Assembly (NCBI RefSeq): GCF_026262505.1
Contig: NC_067207.1
Location: 29,728,082 to 29,792,081, forward strand
Length of the DNA: 64,000 nt
Origin: Trichomonas vaginalis G3
Lineage: Eukaryota; Parabasalia; Trichomonadida; Trichomonadidae
Direction: 5' to 3'
Position 1 is the stretch's first letter. Each line of letters begins with the position of its first letter. Shown here in pieces: positions 36,970-49,153 of this stretch. The translations under genes were made by a program, and so were the position numbers. Below the pieces are notes generated by a model that ran no database searches, was not told the origin of the DNA, and saw only the letters and a list, made by a program, of their open reading frames with translations.

Positions 36970-38490
36970 TTAATACAAATCATTCAATTCGGAGTAATAT
37001 ATATTATCTCCACAGAATTTATTATGGCTTGGATCAGATTTAACTTTCTCATAGAATTCTGTTACATTACAATTATGAAGAATACTAACTCTGTTGTCAA
37101 TTTCTAATATCTTCTTAATAACAGATAAATCAATCATAAATTCAGAATCAGGAATATCATTTGCATAACTAGGCCATTTTTGCTTATCAACTGTCTCAAT
37201 TAAAAGCTTTATATATTTGAAGTTTGATTCAATATCAATTGCAGCTGGTGATCCAATATGTCCAAGATTCATGTTCTTATTATAAACTGCCCAAATTCCT
37301 AACGATTGGCAAAATCCAATATTTGCCCAATCTTCAAAATTCGATCCTATAAAATAGATTCCTGTTTTTTCTTTCATCATCATTGCTTTAAATCCAGATG
37401 AACCAGGTGGAGTTATAAAATATTTTGCTCCTGCCAATACTTGAACACATGATTTTATCGAACCTAATTGTGAATCATCATGAAACTCCCATCTTATATT
37501 CATGAAATGATTTTTTACAACAACTATGAGTTCTTGGATATTAGTTACATGTCTTGCTCTTCCATATGGTCTATTTGTAATGACACCATAATTAGGAATG
37601 ATATCTGATAAATTATATAATTTGAAAATGTGATCTCTTAATTCACAATTGAAATGAACTTGCCCATTCGGCCGATCTTGGGGTGATAAGACGTATAAAT
37701 TGTGGACGAGTTCAAAACTCCATGATAAATGATGTAATGGAACATCTTGGAATCCAAGTTCATCCAAGTTTCTTCTAACATACCCTTGATTACCCATTAT
37801 TGCAAGCTTTGACTTCTTAACAATATCTTTTGGAAGGTATAGTAAACCTGCCATAGGTGAGTCACTTATAAAATGGCCCCAAGGACCAAAATGAATTGAT
37901 CCAAGTATTAAATGATCGATTTCTCTATGAGAATTAGTGATTCTTGATTTACTATATGTTTTCTTGGCCCATGGGAATATGAGAAAAGAATCATCTGTGA
38001 AAATTCCTTGACTTGTAACTAAAACATGCTGGAAATGATAATAAGTTGTAAATTCTCGGGCAGCTGCTGAAAAACAAAATAAAACATCATAAATTCTACC
38101 TTTTCCAATTAACATGACAAGTTTATTGTCAGCATATGGACTAATAAAATTCAGTTCTTTCATTTCTGCTATATTTTTACACTCAAATGCTTTAATCTCT
38201 TTTGAAATCGTAAATTCCTCTTTGATTTGAAATTTCTGGACAGGATGTAAGATCGTTATTATTCCTATTACATTGAAAAACTCTGAAAAATTTACCGAAA
38301 TTGCAAAACAAAGCATAAGGATATTATAAATACAAGCAATAAATAATGTATATCGATTACTATGGGGAAAAGACTCATCAGCTTCCATATTTGATGATAA
38401 AAGAGGGTTTTGTTTTCTTTTATTTTGAATATTTTTATCCTCCTTATGATATAAATTTTCTTTTAATTGCATAAAGACATATAAATCCAA
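36970..38490 (-). CDS. GT61-family glycosyltransferase, membrane anchored (copy 1, intact)
   Basis: 506 residues. The polar N-terminus is followed by one hydrophobic segment (YTLFIACIYNILMLCFAISV, about residues 47-66), a type II signal anchor that places the enzyme in the secretory pathway. The catalytic part shows GT61/DUF563 features: HFGPWGHFISDSPMAGLLYL near 210, RPNGQVHF near 275, ITNRPYGRARHVTNIQEL near 305, and CVQVLAGAKYFITPPGSSGF near 350, like the family's GA-x-x-T/S nucleotide-sugar site. It probably adds a sugar (GlcNAc or xylose in known members) to proteins or lipids. Upstream on the coding strand TCAATTTTTAAACATTC is Initiator-like, about 35 bp before the ATG. Confidence 0.75.
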   Translation of the reverse strand: MDLYVFMQLKENLYHKEDKNIQNKRKQNPLLSSNMEADESFPHSNRYTLFIACIYNILMLCFAISVNFSEFFNVIGIITILHPVQKFQIKEEFTISKEIKAFECKNIAEMKELNFISPYADNKLVMLIGKGRIYDVLFCFSAAAREFTTYYHFQHVLVTSQGIFTDDSFLIFPWAKKTYSKSRITNSHREIDHLILGSIHFGPWGHFISDSPMAGLLYLPKDIVKKSKLAIMGNQGYVRRNLDELGFQDVPLHHLSWSFELVHNLYVLSPQDRPNGQVHFNCELRDHIFKLYNLSDIIPNYGVITNRPYGRARHVTNIQELIVVVKNHFMNIRWEFHDDSQLGSIKSCVQVLAGAKYFITPPGSSGFKAMMMKEKTGIYFIGSNFEDWANIGFCQSLGIWAVYNKNMNLGHIGSPAAIDIESNFKYIKLLIETVDKQKWPSYANDIPDSEFMIDLSVIKKILEIDNRVSILHNCNVTEFYEKVKSDPSHNKFCGDNIYYSELNDLY

Positions 38491-39111
38491 GAATGTTTAA
38501 AAATTGAATTTCTTTGAGGAGGATTAATAATTAAATGCACTTTGAAAAAATCAAACTGTTTCCAATATATTCTTCTTGATATTGGTTTTCAAATGCGGTT
38601 CATTAATATTGGGCCAATTTTTGTATTATTTTGTCATTCTGATTTTACATATCTAAAAATTCAAAATCATGCGCTTAAATGAAGTCTACAATCATAAATT
38701 CATGTAGTTATTGCCAATGGAAAACTTATTTTTAATTAATATTTATTGCTTTTTTTTTCAAATTGTCTCCTCATAAATTTGACAGCAGAAATCGAATCAG
38801 CGGAGCCAGAAGAATCAGATTACGTGTGGAAAATAGGTTTTGAACGCTTAGATAGGGCTAAAATGAGACTTTATGAGATGTGTTGTATAATTATAGTTTT
38901 TGCGATAATGTGTCATGAGATCAGAATATGAAGAGAGTAAATATGTATTATTGTCACAGGTTTATATGTGGGGATAGCTCGATAGAGTCTCTAAAAGAGA
39001 TTAGTACGTGAGTAAGGCGATTTAATAAACAAAAGAAAGAAATAATTAATTTTTTTTTTAACTTCGAAAAGATTGTATGAAAGTGTCTTTGATTGTAAGA
39101 TACATTTAGAT
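38491..39111. other. AT-rich spacer upstream of the GT61 gene
   Basis: No convincing gene; short frames only. It contains the presumed promoter of the leftward GT61 gene next to 38491. Confidence 0.5.
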
Positions 39112-39296
39112 CGACAAGAGTGTATTGTGCACTCTTGTCGGTCAAACTTCCGCATTCAAGTTATGAATGCGGAAGATTGTCTCATTCTGGGAGACATGCA
39201 GTGACAATGTCTCCCGGAATGAGACATGCAGACCGACAAGAGTGCACAATACACTCTTGTCGGTCGAAGTTTTGCAATCGCGTTGTGATTGCAAAA
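39112..39296. repeat. Cluster of five consecutive hairpins (copy 1)
   Basis: Stems of 10-18 bp are placed end to end: 39112-39140 (CGACAAGAGTG/CACTCTTGTCG), 39147-39175 (CTTCCGCATTCA/TGAATGCGGAAG), 39180-39224 (18-bp stem with one G-T wobble), 39233-39263 (CCGACAAGAGTG/CACTCTTGTCGG) and 39270-39296 (TTTTGCAATC/GATTGCAAAA). Hairpins 1 and 4 are reverse complements of one another including the loop, so a larger fold is possible. No coding frame crosses it. A second copy is at 48788-48973. Confidence 0.9.
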
Positions 39297-39476
39297 GATT
39301 GTGCTATTCCTGCATATTTTCTACGAGCCTGCTTCATAAAATTGAATCCTTCTATCCAAATTAAATGCGATTTCGCTAATCTTTCATCTAAAATCACTAA
39401 TCAGAAGCATATTGCAAGTTAACTTGAACCGGCATGTTCCTCCTATCCTGTCTTTCAGTTCTTTCTATCAGCCATG

Positions 39477-39684
39477 GTTCACAAGGAGGAGAGCTTTGCG
39501 CACAATCAGACATAAGATTGCGGCAGAGGAACCGGGAAGAGAGCAGCTTGAAGCGGTAAGATGTCCGAATGCTGTCTCCCAGGTGTATCTGTCAGGCAAA
39601 GTTCACAAGGAGGAGAGCTTTGCGCACAATCAAACAGAAGATTGCGGCAGAGGAACCGGGAAGAGAGCAGCTTGAAGCGGTAAG
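39477..39684 (+). repeat. GC-rich 84-bp direct repeat pair (copy 1)
   Basis: Two near-identical 84-bp units (39477-39560 and 39601-39684) begin GTTCACAAGGAGGAGAGC and end GCAGCTTGAAGCGGTAAG, separated by 40 bp. They are far more GC-rich than the surroundings. Frames through them are short and inconsistent, so no product is assigned. Another GC-rich patch follows at 39755-39905 (GGGAGCTGGGGGTATCTTGG). They may be the decayed ends of a transposon or a structured RNA; undecided. Confidence 0.75.
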
Positions 39685-39956
39685 CTGTTTTCAAGTCTTT
39701 AGTTAACAAACTTTAACAAAAGACATCTAAAAAATTTGAAATAATTGCAAAATAATGCCGTCAGGTAATGCGCACCTAAGGGAGGTGTTTTGCGGGAGCT
39801 GGGGGTATCTTGGTGAGTACTCAGGAGGCCAAGAAGGGCACCCCAACCGACATTTTGCTGACGCATTGTGTAAGCAACCATTCTGATAACAGCTCAAACC
39901 GTCGGGACAAAATAATTTATGAAATTATAAGTCATCTTTCTAATACATATTTTTGG

Positions 39957-41018
39957 TAATGAGAGTTAAGATTCTGGTTAGTAAGGTAGTAATGAGAGTT
40001 AAGATCGGTTAGTAAGTTAGTAATGAGAGTTAAGATCTGTTAGTAAGGTAGTAAGAGAGTTAAGATCTTGGTTAGTAAGTAGTAATGAGAGTTAAGATCT
40101 GGTTAGTAAGGTAGTAATGAGAGTTAAGATCTGGTTAGTAAGGTAGTAATGAGAGTTAAGATCTGGTTAGTAAGGTAGTAATGAGAGTTAAGATCTGGTT
40201 AGTAAGTAGTAATGAGAGTTAAGATCTGGTTTAGTAAGGTAGTAATGAGAGTTAAGATCTGGGTTAGTAAGTATTAGTAAATGAGAGTTAAGATCTGGGT
40301 TAGTAAGGTAGTAATGAGAGTTAAGATCTGGTTAGTAAGGTAGTAATGAGAGTTAAGATCTGGTTAGTAAGGTAGTAATGAGAGTTAAGATCTGGTTAGT
40401 AAGGTAGTAATGATAAGTTAAGATCTGGTTAGTAAGGTAGTAATGAGAGTTAAGATCTGGTTAGTAAGGTAGTAATGAGAGTTAAGATCTGGTTAGTAAG
40501 GTAGTAATGAGATTAAATCTGGTTAGTAAGGTAGTAATGAGAGTTAAGATCTGGTTAGTAAGTAGTAATTGAGAGTTAAGATCTGGTTAGTAAGGTAGTA
40601 ATGAGAGTTAAGAATCTGAGTATAGTAATAGGTAGTAATGAGAGTTAAGATCTGGTTAGTAAGGTGAGTAATGAGAGTTAAGATCTGGTTAGTAAGGTAG
40701 TAATGAGAGTTAAGATCTGGTTAGTAAGGTAGTAATGAGAGTTAAGGATCTGGTTAGTAAGGTAGTAATGAGAGTTAAAGATCTGGTTAGTAAGGTAGTA
40801 ATGAGAGTTAAGATCTGTGTTAGTAAGGTAGTAATGAGAGTTAAGATCTGGTTAGTAAGGTAGTAATTTTTTGAGGAGTTAAGATCTGGTTAGAATAGTA
40901 ATGAGAAGTTAAGATTCTGAGTTGTGGTAAGGGTAGTTAATGAGAGTTTAAGATCTGGTTAGTAAGGGTAGTAATGAGAGTTAAGATCTGGTTAGTAAGG
41001 TAGTAATGAGTAGATCTG
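39957..41018 (+). repeat. 32-bp minisatellite, about 33 copies, indel-rich
   Basis: Same unit as at 34657-36187 but with many one- to four-base insertions and deletions, often in homopolymers. It starts abruptly after ACATATTTTTGG, where the second block copy instead continues into host DNA (49632 onward). Confidence 0.9.
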
Positions 41019-42282
41019 CGGGCCAGTAATGATACATCTATGAGTACATAACTAAACCTGAGTTCTATGAGCGAAATCTGAGAGCTGAAAGCCGAAGAAT
41101 CTAAGGTAAGTAATGAGAGAAGAGAATTTGAAAATTTACAAAATACGTTTACTCATACAAAATAATTCGCATTCTTTTATAACGAATCTCAATGCCAATT
41201 AATACATAAAACAGATTTTAGCAATCAATTGCAAGATTAGAAAGATTTTATTTATAATCTCAGCCAAATTAACAAATATTTTATTGATTTCGTAAAAAAT
41301 AGCAATAAACATAAAAATATGACATTCTATTTTTCCAAAAAAATTTCAAAAATCATTTTTTAACATGAAATATATTTTTTAATTTTTTTTTTAAATTTTG
41401 AATTTTTTTTTAATTTTCAATCATGTCAAAAGTCGGGATCTACAAATGTATTCTCTTTGACATAGGATAAAAAATACCTTTCTTATAATTTCATTGTAAA
41501 ATAAAATTTTCTTAAATTTATTGAATCCAAACTTAACTTTGCAACATTTTATTATCATAAAAACTAAGAAACATCAGGTAAACTTCAATTTGGAGAGCTT
41601 AAAATCATATCTAAATTGAAAAATAAGGGGAAAAAAATTGTAAAAAAAAATCTCATTAGATGGGGCAAAAAGTGACTTTTTTAATTGGTTTTTTAAAAAA
41701 ATCGTGCCAGCTGGCAAAAAAGGTGTGCCAGCAGGCGTGCCAGTTTGTAAAACCCTAAAAATTTATATAACAACAAAAGTGTATTTAATTAATACAAATC
41801 ATTCAATTCGGAGTAATATATATTATCTCCACAGAATTTATTATGGCTTGGATCAGATTTAACTTTCTCATAGAATTCTGTTACATACAATTATGAAGAA
41901 TACTAACTCTGTTGTCAATTTCTATATCTTCTTAATAACAGATAATCAATCATAAATTCAGAATCAGGAAATCATTTGCATAACTAGGCCATTTTTGCTT
42001 ATCAACTGTCTCAATTAAAAGCTTTATATATTTGAAGTTTGATTCAATATCAATTGCAGCTGGTGATCCAATATGTCAAGATTCATGTTCTTATTATAAA
42101 CTGCCCAAATTCCTAACGATTGGCAAAATCCAATATTTGCCCAATCTTCAAAATTCGATCCTATAAATAGAGATTCCTGTTTTTTCTTCATTCATCATTG
42201 CTTAAATCCAGATGAACCAGGTGGAGTTTATAAATATTTTGCTCCTGCCAATACTTGAACACATGATTTATTCGAACCTAAA
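41019..42282. pseudogene. Partial, indel-rich copy of MULE right end and GT61 3' part
   Basis: 41019-41757 matches 36188-36947 (right part of the MULE-like element), and 41757-42282 matches the 3' part of the GT61 gene on the minus strand. Single-base losses are frequent (for example ACATACAATT for ACATTACAATT and GATAATCAATC for GATAAATCAATC). GT61 homology stops at CGAACCTA and the Maverick tip begins, so the rest of the gene is missing. Confidence 0.75.
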
Positions 42283-42333
42283 TACTAAACATCTTCAGGG
42301 CTAGAAGGCACGAAGTGCCTGGAAGCCCCACTA

Positions 42334-42368
<35 letters not shown>
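42283..42368. mobile_element. Solo Maverick terminus stub
   Basis: Only the outermost ~50 bp of a Maverick right end (TACTAAACATCTTCAGGGCT, tip hairpin, GGAAGCCCCACTACC) plus a T-run of about 33. The sequence right of it is identical to the right flank of the complete element (AAGTGTTAAAAATATAATTC). Confidence 0.85.
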
Positions 42369-42371
<3 letters not shown>

Positions 42372-42477
42372 TGTTAAAAATATAATTCTCTCATTTGGTA
42401 ATAAAATCGAAAATTTGATTTTTAAAATCTTACCAAGTTGTTGATGATGATTCACTTTCTTCATCATCATCACTGTA

Positions 42478-43323
42478 TTGACATTAGACAAGAACAGTTT
42501 CATTAGAACGTTGAGATTCAATCCAGAGAAATCGACAACGAGACTTATCAATGAAAAACAATTCCAAATTCCTTTGACGATGTCGAATGCCGCAGAAGGA
42601 CTCAATGTTTTGATTCCAATCACGAGTTTAAAGATCATGATGATTGGTACAAAGAAAGACAAAGTGCAGTTGATTTCTTTGGAAAGCGAATCAGAAAGAG
42701 AAGTTGTTTTCCATTCGAATATCACTGCTTATGATTTCTCTAGTAATTACATGGCTTTTGCACAAACAGATTCAACAATTTCCATCTACAAACACAGCGA
42801 ATCAATGATTTTCTCGATACAACTAAACGCTGGAACAATCGAAGCTTTAGCTGTTTCTGCAATTTTCCAGATGGTCGCTGTAGGAACAAGAGAAGGAGAA
42901 ATCTATTTAGTGTCTATTTTATCAAAACACGTGACACAGATTTTGAATTTGGAATCTTTTGTTTGCACAAATTTGGTAATTACTAAAAATTGGGGATTCA
43001 TTGTTGCTTTTTGCGAAGGTTTGGATGATACAAACTTGGCCGCAAAGATCGTTGTTTATACTTGCAATGGAGTTAAAGTGGCTGAATACCCAATAAACAG
43101 ATTACCAACATTCGTTTGCTCCTTCAATGACAGGTACGGATTCGACCACATCATTTTCACGAATTCGAATCAAGAAATGTTTTTGTTTGAAGCTCCTTTC
43201 CCTGAAAAGATGACGAAGATTTGCGATAAAATTGGAGATTCACTATATATTGAACAGTGGGGTACAAGGTCTCTGATTGCAATCACAACTGATGGTTCTG
43301 TTCATGTTATCCCGGTATTTTAA
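42478..43323 (+). pseudogene. 3' fragment of a BEACH/WD40-type gene (block copy 2)
   Basis: Sequence-identical repeat of 32872-33717, again lacking an ATG and again preceded by a Maverick tip and T-run. The identical junction in both copies means the gene was truncated before the block was duplicated, or the copies are an assembly duplicate. Confidence 0.6.
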
Positions 43324-43496
43324 TTTTTATTATTTTTATCTTGTATTATTGTAAATATATATTTTCGTTTTATATATATTATCTTTTCCAAAAATGTGTA
43401 TCTCTTTATTCTGTTAATTTTACCAAAAGTTAACAAGAACATTCTCGCAACTTTGTTATATACTTATTTATTTGAAAGTAGATACACGTAAACTAC

Positions 43497-46400
43497 AAAA
43501 TTTATAGGGTTGTACAAACTGGCACAATTTTGCGGGCCGCGTGCCAGCTCCTGGCAGGCGGCCAAAATCAAAAAAGTGGCCAAAAATCGGGCCTCGTGGC
43601 GTGGAAAGGGTGGAGCCCGAAGGGCGACATCCTTTCCACGCCACTCGGCCTATGACCACAATTATATAATATGCTCATTATTATTTTTTCTTCTTTTCTT
43701 TTCTTTTTTTTCTTTTTTCTTTTCTTTCTTCTTTTTCCCTTTTCCCTTCCTTTTTTTCTAGTTTTGGAAAGGAAAAAGTAAAAAATTTAATAATTAATTT
43801 TATTACTATGAAAATATACTTTTTAGCTTATATTGTAAGCTGTGAGAGTTTTAAGTGATGGAAGATATAAATCAAATTTGAAATTCAACAAATCTTGTTA
43901 TGATTAAGTTGAATATTGTACTCTAATTAAGAGTTTTCAGTTATGAACTCAGGTATTATATAATAAAAGTATAACTCAGGATAATAAAGAGGTTTTTAAA
44001 ATGTAGATCTGAAAATCAAACTACCATGTTTGATATGATTAAGTTGAATAATGTTATTTTATTAAATGGTTCAAATCTGTGAAATCGGCAATTACAAATT
44101 AAAGGCGTAGTTCAAAAAATTAAAGAGATTTTAAAAATTTAATATCAGAATTAAACTAAAAAAAGGATTTAGTTATTTCAGTAATTATCAGAAAAGGTTA
44201 AAAAGATAGGGTAAGTAATGAGACTTGAGTGAGATGTGAGAAATCATATGTAAATAATTAGATATCTGGTTAGTAAGGTAGTAATGAGAGTTAAGATCTG
44301 GTTAGTAAGGTAGTAATGAGAGTTAAGATCTGGTTAGTAAGGTAGTAATGAGAGTTAAGATCTGGTTAGTAAGGTAGTAATGAGAGTTAAGATCTGGTTA
44401 GTAAGGTAGTAATGAGAGTTAAGATCTGGTTAGTAAGGTAGTAATGAGAGTTAAGATCTGGTTAGTAAGGTAGTAATGAGAGTTAAGATCTGGTTAGTAA
44501 GGTAGTAATGAGAGTTAAGATCTGGTTAGTAAGGTAGTAATGAGAGTTAAGATCTGGTTAGTAAGGTAGTAATGAGAGTTAAGATCTGGTTAGTAAGGTA
44601 GTAATGAGAGTTAAGATCTGGTTAGTAAGGTAGTAATGAGAGTTAAGATCTGGTTAGTAAGGTAGTAATGAGAGTTAAGATCTGGTTAGTAAGGTAGTAA
44701 TGAGAGTTAAGATCTGGTTAGTAAGGTAGTAATGAGAGTTAAGATCTGGTTAGTAAGGTAGTAATGAGAGTTAAGATCTGGTTAGTAAGGTAGTAATGAG
44801 AGTTAAGATCTGGTTAGTAAGGTAGTAATGAGAGTTAAGATCTGGTTAGTAAGGTAGTAATGAGAGTTAAGATCTGGTTAGTAAGGTAGTAATGAGAGTT
44901 AAGATCTGGTTAGTAAGGTAGTAATGAGAGTTAAGATCTGGTTAGTAAGGTAGTAATGAGAGTTAAGATCTGGTTAGTAAGGTAGTAATGAGAGTTAAGA
45001 TCTGGTTAGTAAGGTAGTAATGAGAGTTAAGATCTGGTTAGTAAGGTAGTAATGAGAGTTAAGATCTGGTTAGTAAGGTAGTAATGAGAGTTAAGATCTG
45101 GTTAGTAAGGTAGTAATGAGAGTTAAGATCTGGTTAGTAAGGTAGTAATGAGAGTTAAGATCTGGTTAGTAAGGTAGTAATGAGAGTTAAGATCTGGTTA
45201 GTAAGGTAGTAATGAGAGTTAAGATCTGGTTAGTAAGGTAGTAGTGAGAGTTAAGATCTGGTTAGTGGTTAGTAAGGTAGTATGAGAGTTAAGATCTGGT
45301 TAGTAAGGTAGTAATGAGAGTTAAGATCTGGTTAGTAAGGTAGTAATGAGAGTTAAGATCTGGTTAGTAAGGTAGTAATGAGAGTTAAGATCTGGTTAGT
45401 AAGGTAGTAATGAGAGTTAAGATCTGGTTAGTAAGGTAGTAATGAGAGTTAAGATCTGGTTAGTAAGGTAGTAATGAGAGTTAAGATCTGGTTAGTAAGG
45501 TAGTAATGAGAGTTAAGATCTGGTTAGTAAGGTAGTAATGAGAGTTAAGATCTGGTTAGTAAGGTAGTAATGAGAGTTAAGATCTGGTTAGTAAGGTAGT
45601 AATGAGAGTTAAGATCTGGTTAGTAAGGTAGTAATGAGAGTTAAGATCTGGTTAGTAAGGTAGTAATGAGAGTTAAGATCTGGTTAGTAAGGTAGTAATG
45701 AGAGTTAAGATCTGGTTAGTAAGGTAGTAATGAGAGTTAAGATCTGGTTAGTAAGGTAGTAATGAGAGTTAAGATCTGGTTAGTAAGGTAGTAATGAGAG
45801 TTAAGATCTGGTTAGTAAGGTAGTAATGAGAGTTAAGATCTGGTTAGTAAGGTAGTAATGAGAGATCTGCGGGCAGTAATGATACATCTATGAGTACATA
45901 ACTAAAACCTGAGTTCTATGAGCGAAATCTGAGAGCTGAAAGCCGAGAGATCTAAGGTAAGTAATGAGAGAAGAGAATTTGAAATTTTACAAAATACGTT
46001 TACTCATACAAAATAATTCGCATTCTTTTATAACGAATCTCAATGCCAATTAATACATAAAACAGATTTTAGCAATCAATTGCAAGATTTAGAAAGATTT
46101 TATTTATAATCTCAGCCAAATTAACAAATATTTTATTGATTTCGTAAAAAATAGCAATAAAACATAAAAATATGACATTCTATTTTTCCAAAAAAATTTC
46201 AAAAATCATTTTTTAACATGAAATTTATATTTTTTAATTTTTTTTTTAAATTTTGAATTTTTTTTGGAATTTTCAATCATGTCAAAAGTCGGGATCTACA
46301 AATGTATTCTCTTTGACATAGGATAAAAATATCCTTTCTTATAATTTCATTGTAAAATAAAATTTTCTTAAATTTATTGAATCCAAACTTAACTTTGCAA

Positions 46401-46624
46401 CATTTTATTATCATAAAAACTAAGAAACATCAGGTAAACTTCAATTTGGAGAGCTTAAAATCATATCTAAATTGAAAAATAAGGGGAAAAAAATTGTAAA
46501 AAAAAATCTCATTAGATGGGGCAAAAAGTGACTTTTTTAATGTGGTTTTTAAAAAAATCGTGCCAGCTGGCCAAAAAAGGTGTGCCAGCAGGCGTGCCAG
46601 TTTGTACAACCCTAAAAATTTATA
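43497..46624. mobile_element. MULE-like non-autonomous element carrying a minisatellite (copy 2)
   Basis: Ends GGGTTGTACAAACTGGCAC (from 43507) and its complement (to 46612), with AAAATTTATA on both sides, as in copy 1. It differs from copy 1 in the number of satellite units and in a T/C-rich stretch near 43680-43750. Confidence 0.7.
44264..45864 (+). repeat. 32-bp minisatellite, about 50 copies
   Basis: Same unit as at 34657-36187. All units appear identical except near 45240-45290, where GTAGTGAGAG, an inserted GGTTAGT and a lost A occur together. Confidence 0.95.
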
Positions 46625-46646
46625 TTAACAACAAAAGTGTATTTAA

Positions 46647-48166
46647 TTAATACAAATCATTCAATTCGGAGTAATATATATTATCTCCACAGAATTTATT
46701 ATGGCTTGGATCAGATTTAACTTTCTCATAGAATTCTGTTACATTACAATTATGAAGAATACTAACTCTGTTGTCAATTTCTAATATCTTCTTAATAACA
46801 GATAAATCAATCATAAATTCAGAATCAGGAATATCATTTGCATAACTAGGCCATTTTTGCTTATCAACTGTCTCAATTAAAAGCTTTATATATTTGAAGT
46901 TTGATTCAATATCAATTGCAGCTGGTGATCCAATATGTCCAAGATTCATGTTCTTATTATAAACTGCCCAAATTCCTAACGATTGGCAAAATCCAATATT
47001 TGCCCAATCTTCAAAATTCGATCCTATAAAATAGATTCCTGTTTTTTTTTCATCATCATTGCTTTAAATCCAGATGAACCAGGTGGAGTTATAAAATATT
47101 TTGCTCCTGCCAATACTTGAACACATGATTTTATCGAACCTAATTGTGAATCATCATGAAACTCCCATCTTATATTCATGAAATGATTTTTTACAACAAC
47201 TATGAGTTCTTGGATATTAGTTACATGTCTTGCTCTTCCATATGGTCTATTTGTAATGACACCATAATTAGGAATGATATCTGATAAATTATATAATTTG
47301 AAAATGTGATCTCTTAATTCACAATTGAAATGAACTTGCCCATTCGGCCGATCTTGGGGTGATAAGACGTATAAATTGTGGACGAGTTCAAAACTCCATG
47401 ATAAATGATGTAATGGAACATCTTGGAATCCAAGTTCATCCAAGTTTCTTCTAACATACCCTTGATTACCCATTATTGCAAGCTTTGACTTCTTAACAAT
47501 ATCTTTTGGAAGGTATAGTAAACCTGCCATAGGTGAGTCACTTATAAAATGGCCCCAAGGACCAAAATGAATTGATCCAAGTATTAAATGATCGATTTCT
47601 CTATGAGAATTAGTGATTCTTGATTTACTATATGTTTTCTTGGCCCATGGGAATATGAGAAAAGAATCATCTGTGAAAATTCCTTGACTTGTAACTAAAA
47701 CATGCTGGAAATGATAATAAGTTGTAAATTCTCGGGCAGCTGCTGAAAAACAAAATAAAACATCATAAATTCTACCTTTTCCAATTAACATGACAAGTTT
47801 ATTGTCAGCATATGGACTAATAAAATTCAGTTCTTTCATTTCTGCTATATTTTTACACTCAAATGCTTTAATCTCTTTTGAAATCGTAAATTCCTCTTTG
47901 ATTTGAAATTTCTGGACAGGATGTAAGATCGTTATTATTCCTATTACATTGAAAAACTCTGAAAAATTTACCGAAATTGCAAAACAAAGCATAAGGATAT
48001 TATAAATACAAGCAATAAATAATGTATATCGATTACTATGGGGAAAAGACTCATCAGCTTCCATATTTGATGATAAAAGAGGGTTTTGTTTTCTTTTATT
48101 TTGAATATTTTTATCCTCCTTATGATATAAATTTTCTTTTAATTGCATAAAGACATATAAATCCAA
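46647..48166 (-). pseudogene. GT61-family glycosyltransferase with frameshift (copy 2)
   Basis: Near-identical to 36970-38490, but TTTTTTCTTTC is replaced by an uninterrupted T-run one base shorter, near 47041-47050. This shifts the frame and ends the first open part at residue 380; the C-terminal part resumes from 46949. Promoter, anchor and early catalytic motifs are unchanged. Confidence 0.7.
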
Positions 48167-48787
48167 GAATGTTTAAAAATTGAATTTCTTTGAGGAGGAT
48201 TAATAATTAAATGCACTTTGAAAAAATCAAACTGTTTCCAATATATTCTTCTTGATATTGGTTTTCAAATGCGGTTCATTAATATTGGGCCAATTTTTGT
48301 ATTATTTTGTCATTCTGATTTTACATATCTAAAAATTCAAAATCATGCGCTTAAATGAAGTCTACAATCATAAATTCATGTAGTTATTGCCAATGGAAAA
48401 CTTATTTTTAATTAATATTTATTGCTTTTTTTTTCAAATTGTCTCCTCATAAATTTGACAGCAGAAATCGAATCAGCGGAGCCAGAAGAATCAGATTACG
48501 TGTGGAAAATAGGTTTTGAACGCTTAGATAGGGCTAAAATGAGACTTTATGAGATGTGTTGTATAATTATAGTTTTTGCGATAATGTGTCATGAGATCAG
48601 AATATGAAGAGAGTAAATATGTATTATTGTCACAGGTTTATATGTGGGGATAGCTCGATAGAGTCTCTAAAAGAGATTAGTACGTGAGTAAGGCGATTTA
48701 ATAAACAAAAGAAAGAAATAATTAATTTTTTTTTTAACTTCGAAAAGATTGTATGAAAGTGTCTTTGATTGTAAGATACATTTAGAT

Positions 48788-48973
48788 CGACAAGAGTGTA
48801 TTGTGCACTCTTGTCGTCAAAACTTCCGCATTCAAGTTATGAATGCGGAAGATTGTCTCATTCTGGGAGACATGCAGTGACAATGTCTCCCCGGAATGAG
48901 ACATGCAGACCGACAAGAGTGCACAATACACTCTTGTCGGTCGAAGTTTTGCAATCGCGTTGTGATTGCAAAA
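48788..48973. repeat. Cluster of five consecutive hairpins (copy 2)
   Basis: Same five hairpins as at 39112-39296. The differences are one G lost after the first hairpin and one C gained in the third stem's right arm. Confidence 0.9.
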
Positions 48974-49153
48974 GATTGTGCTATTCTGCATATTTTTCTA
49001 CGAGCCTGCTTCATAAAATTGAATCCTTCTATCCAAATTAAATGCGATTTCGCTAATCTTTCATCTAAAATCACTAATCAGAAGCATATTGCAAGTTAAC
49101 TTGAACCGGCATGTTCCTCCTATCCTGTCTTTCAGTTCTTTCTATCAGCCATG

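Noticed and set aside
39412-39675. 87-aa frame through the GC-rich repeat pair
   Set aside because: Each 84-bp unit is read in a different frame, arguing against selection for protein.
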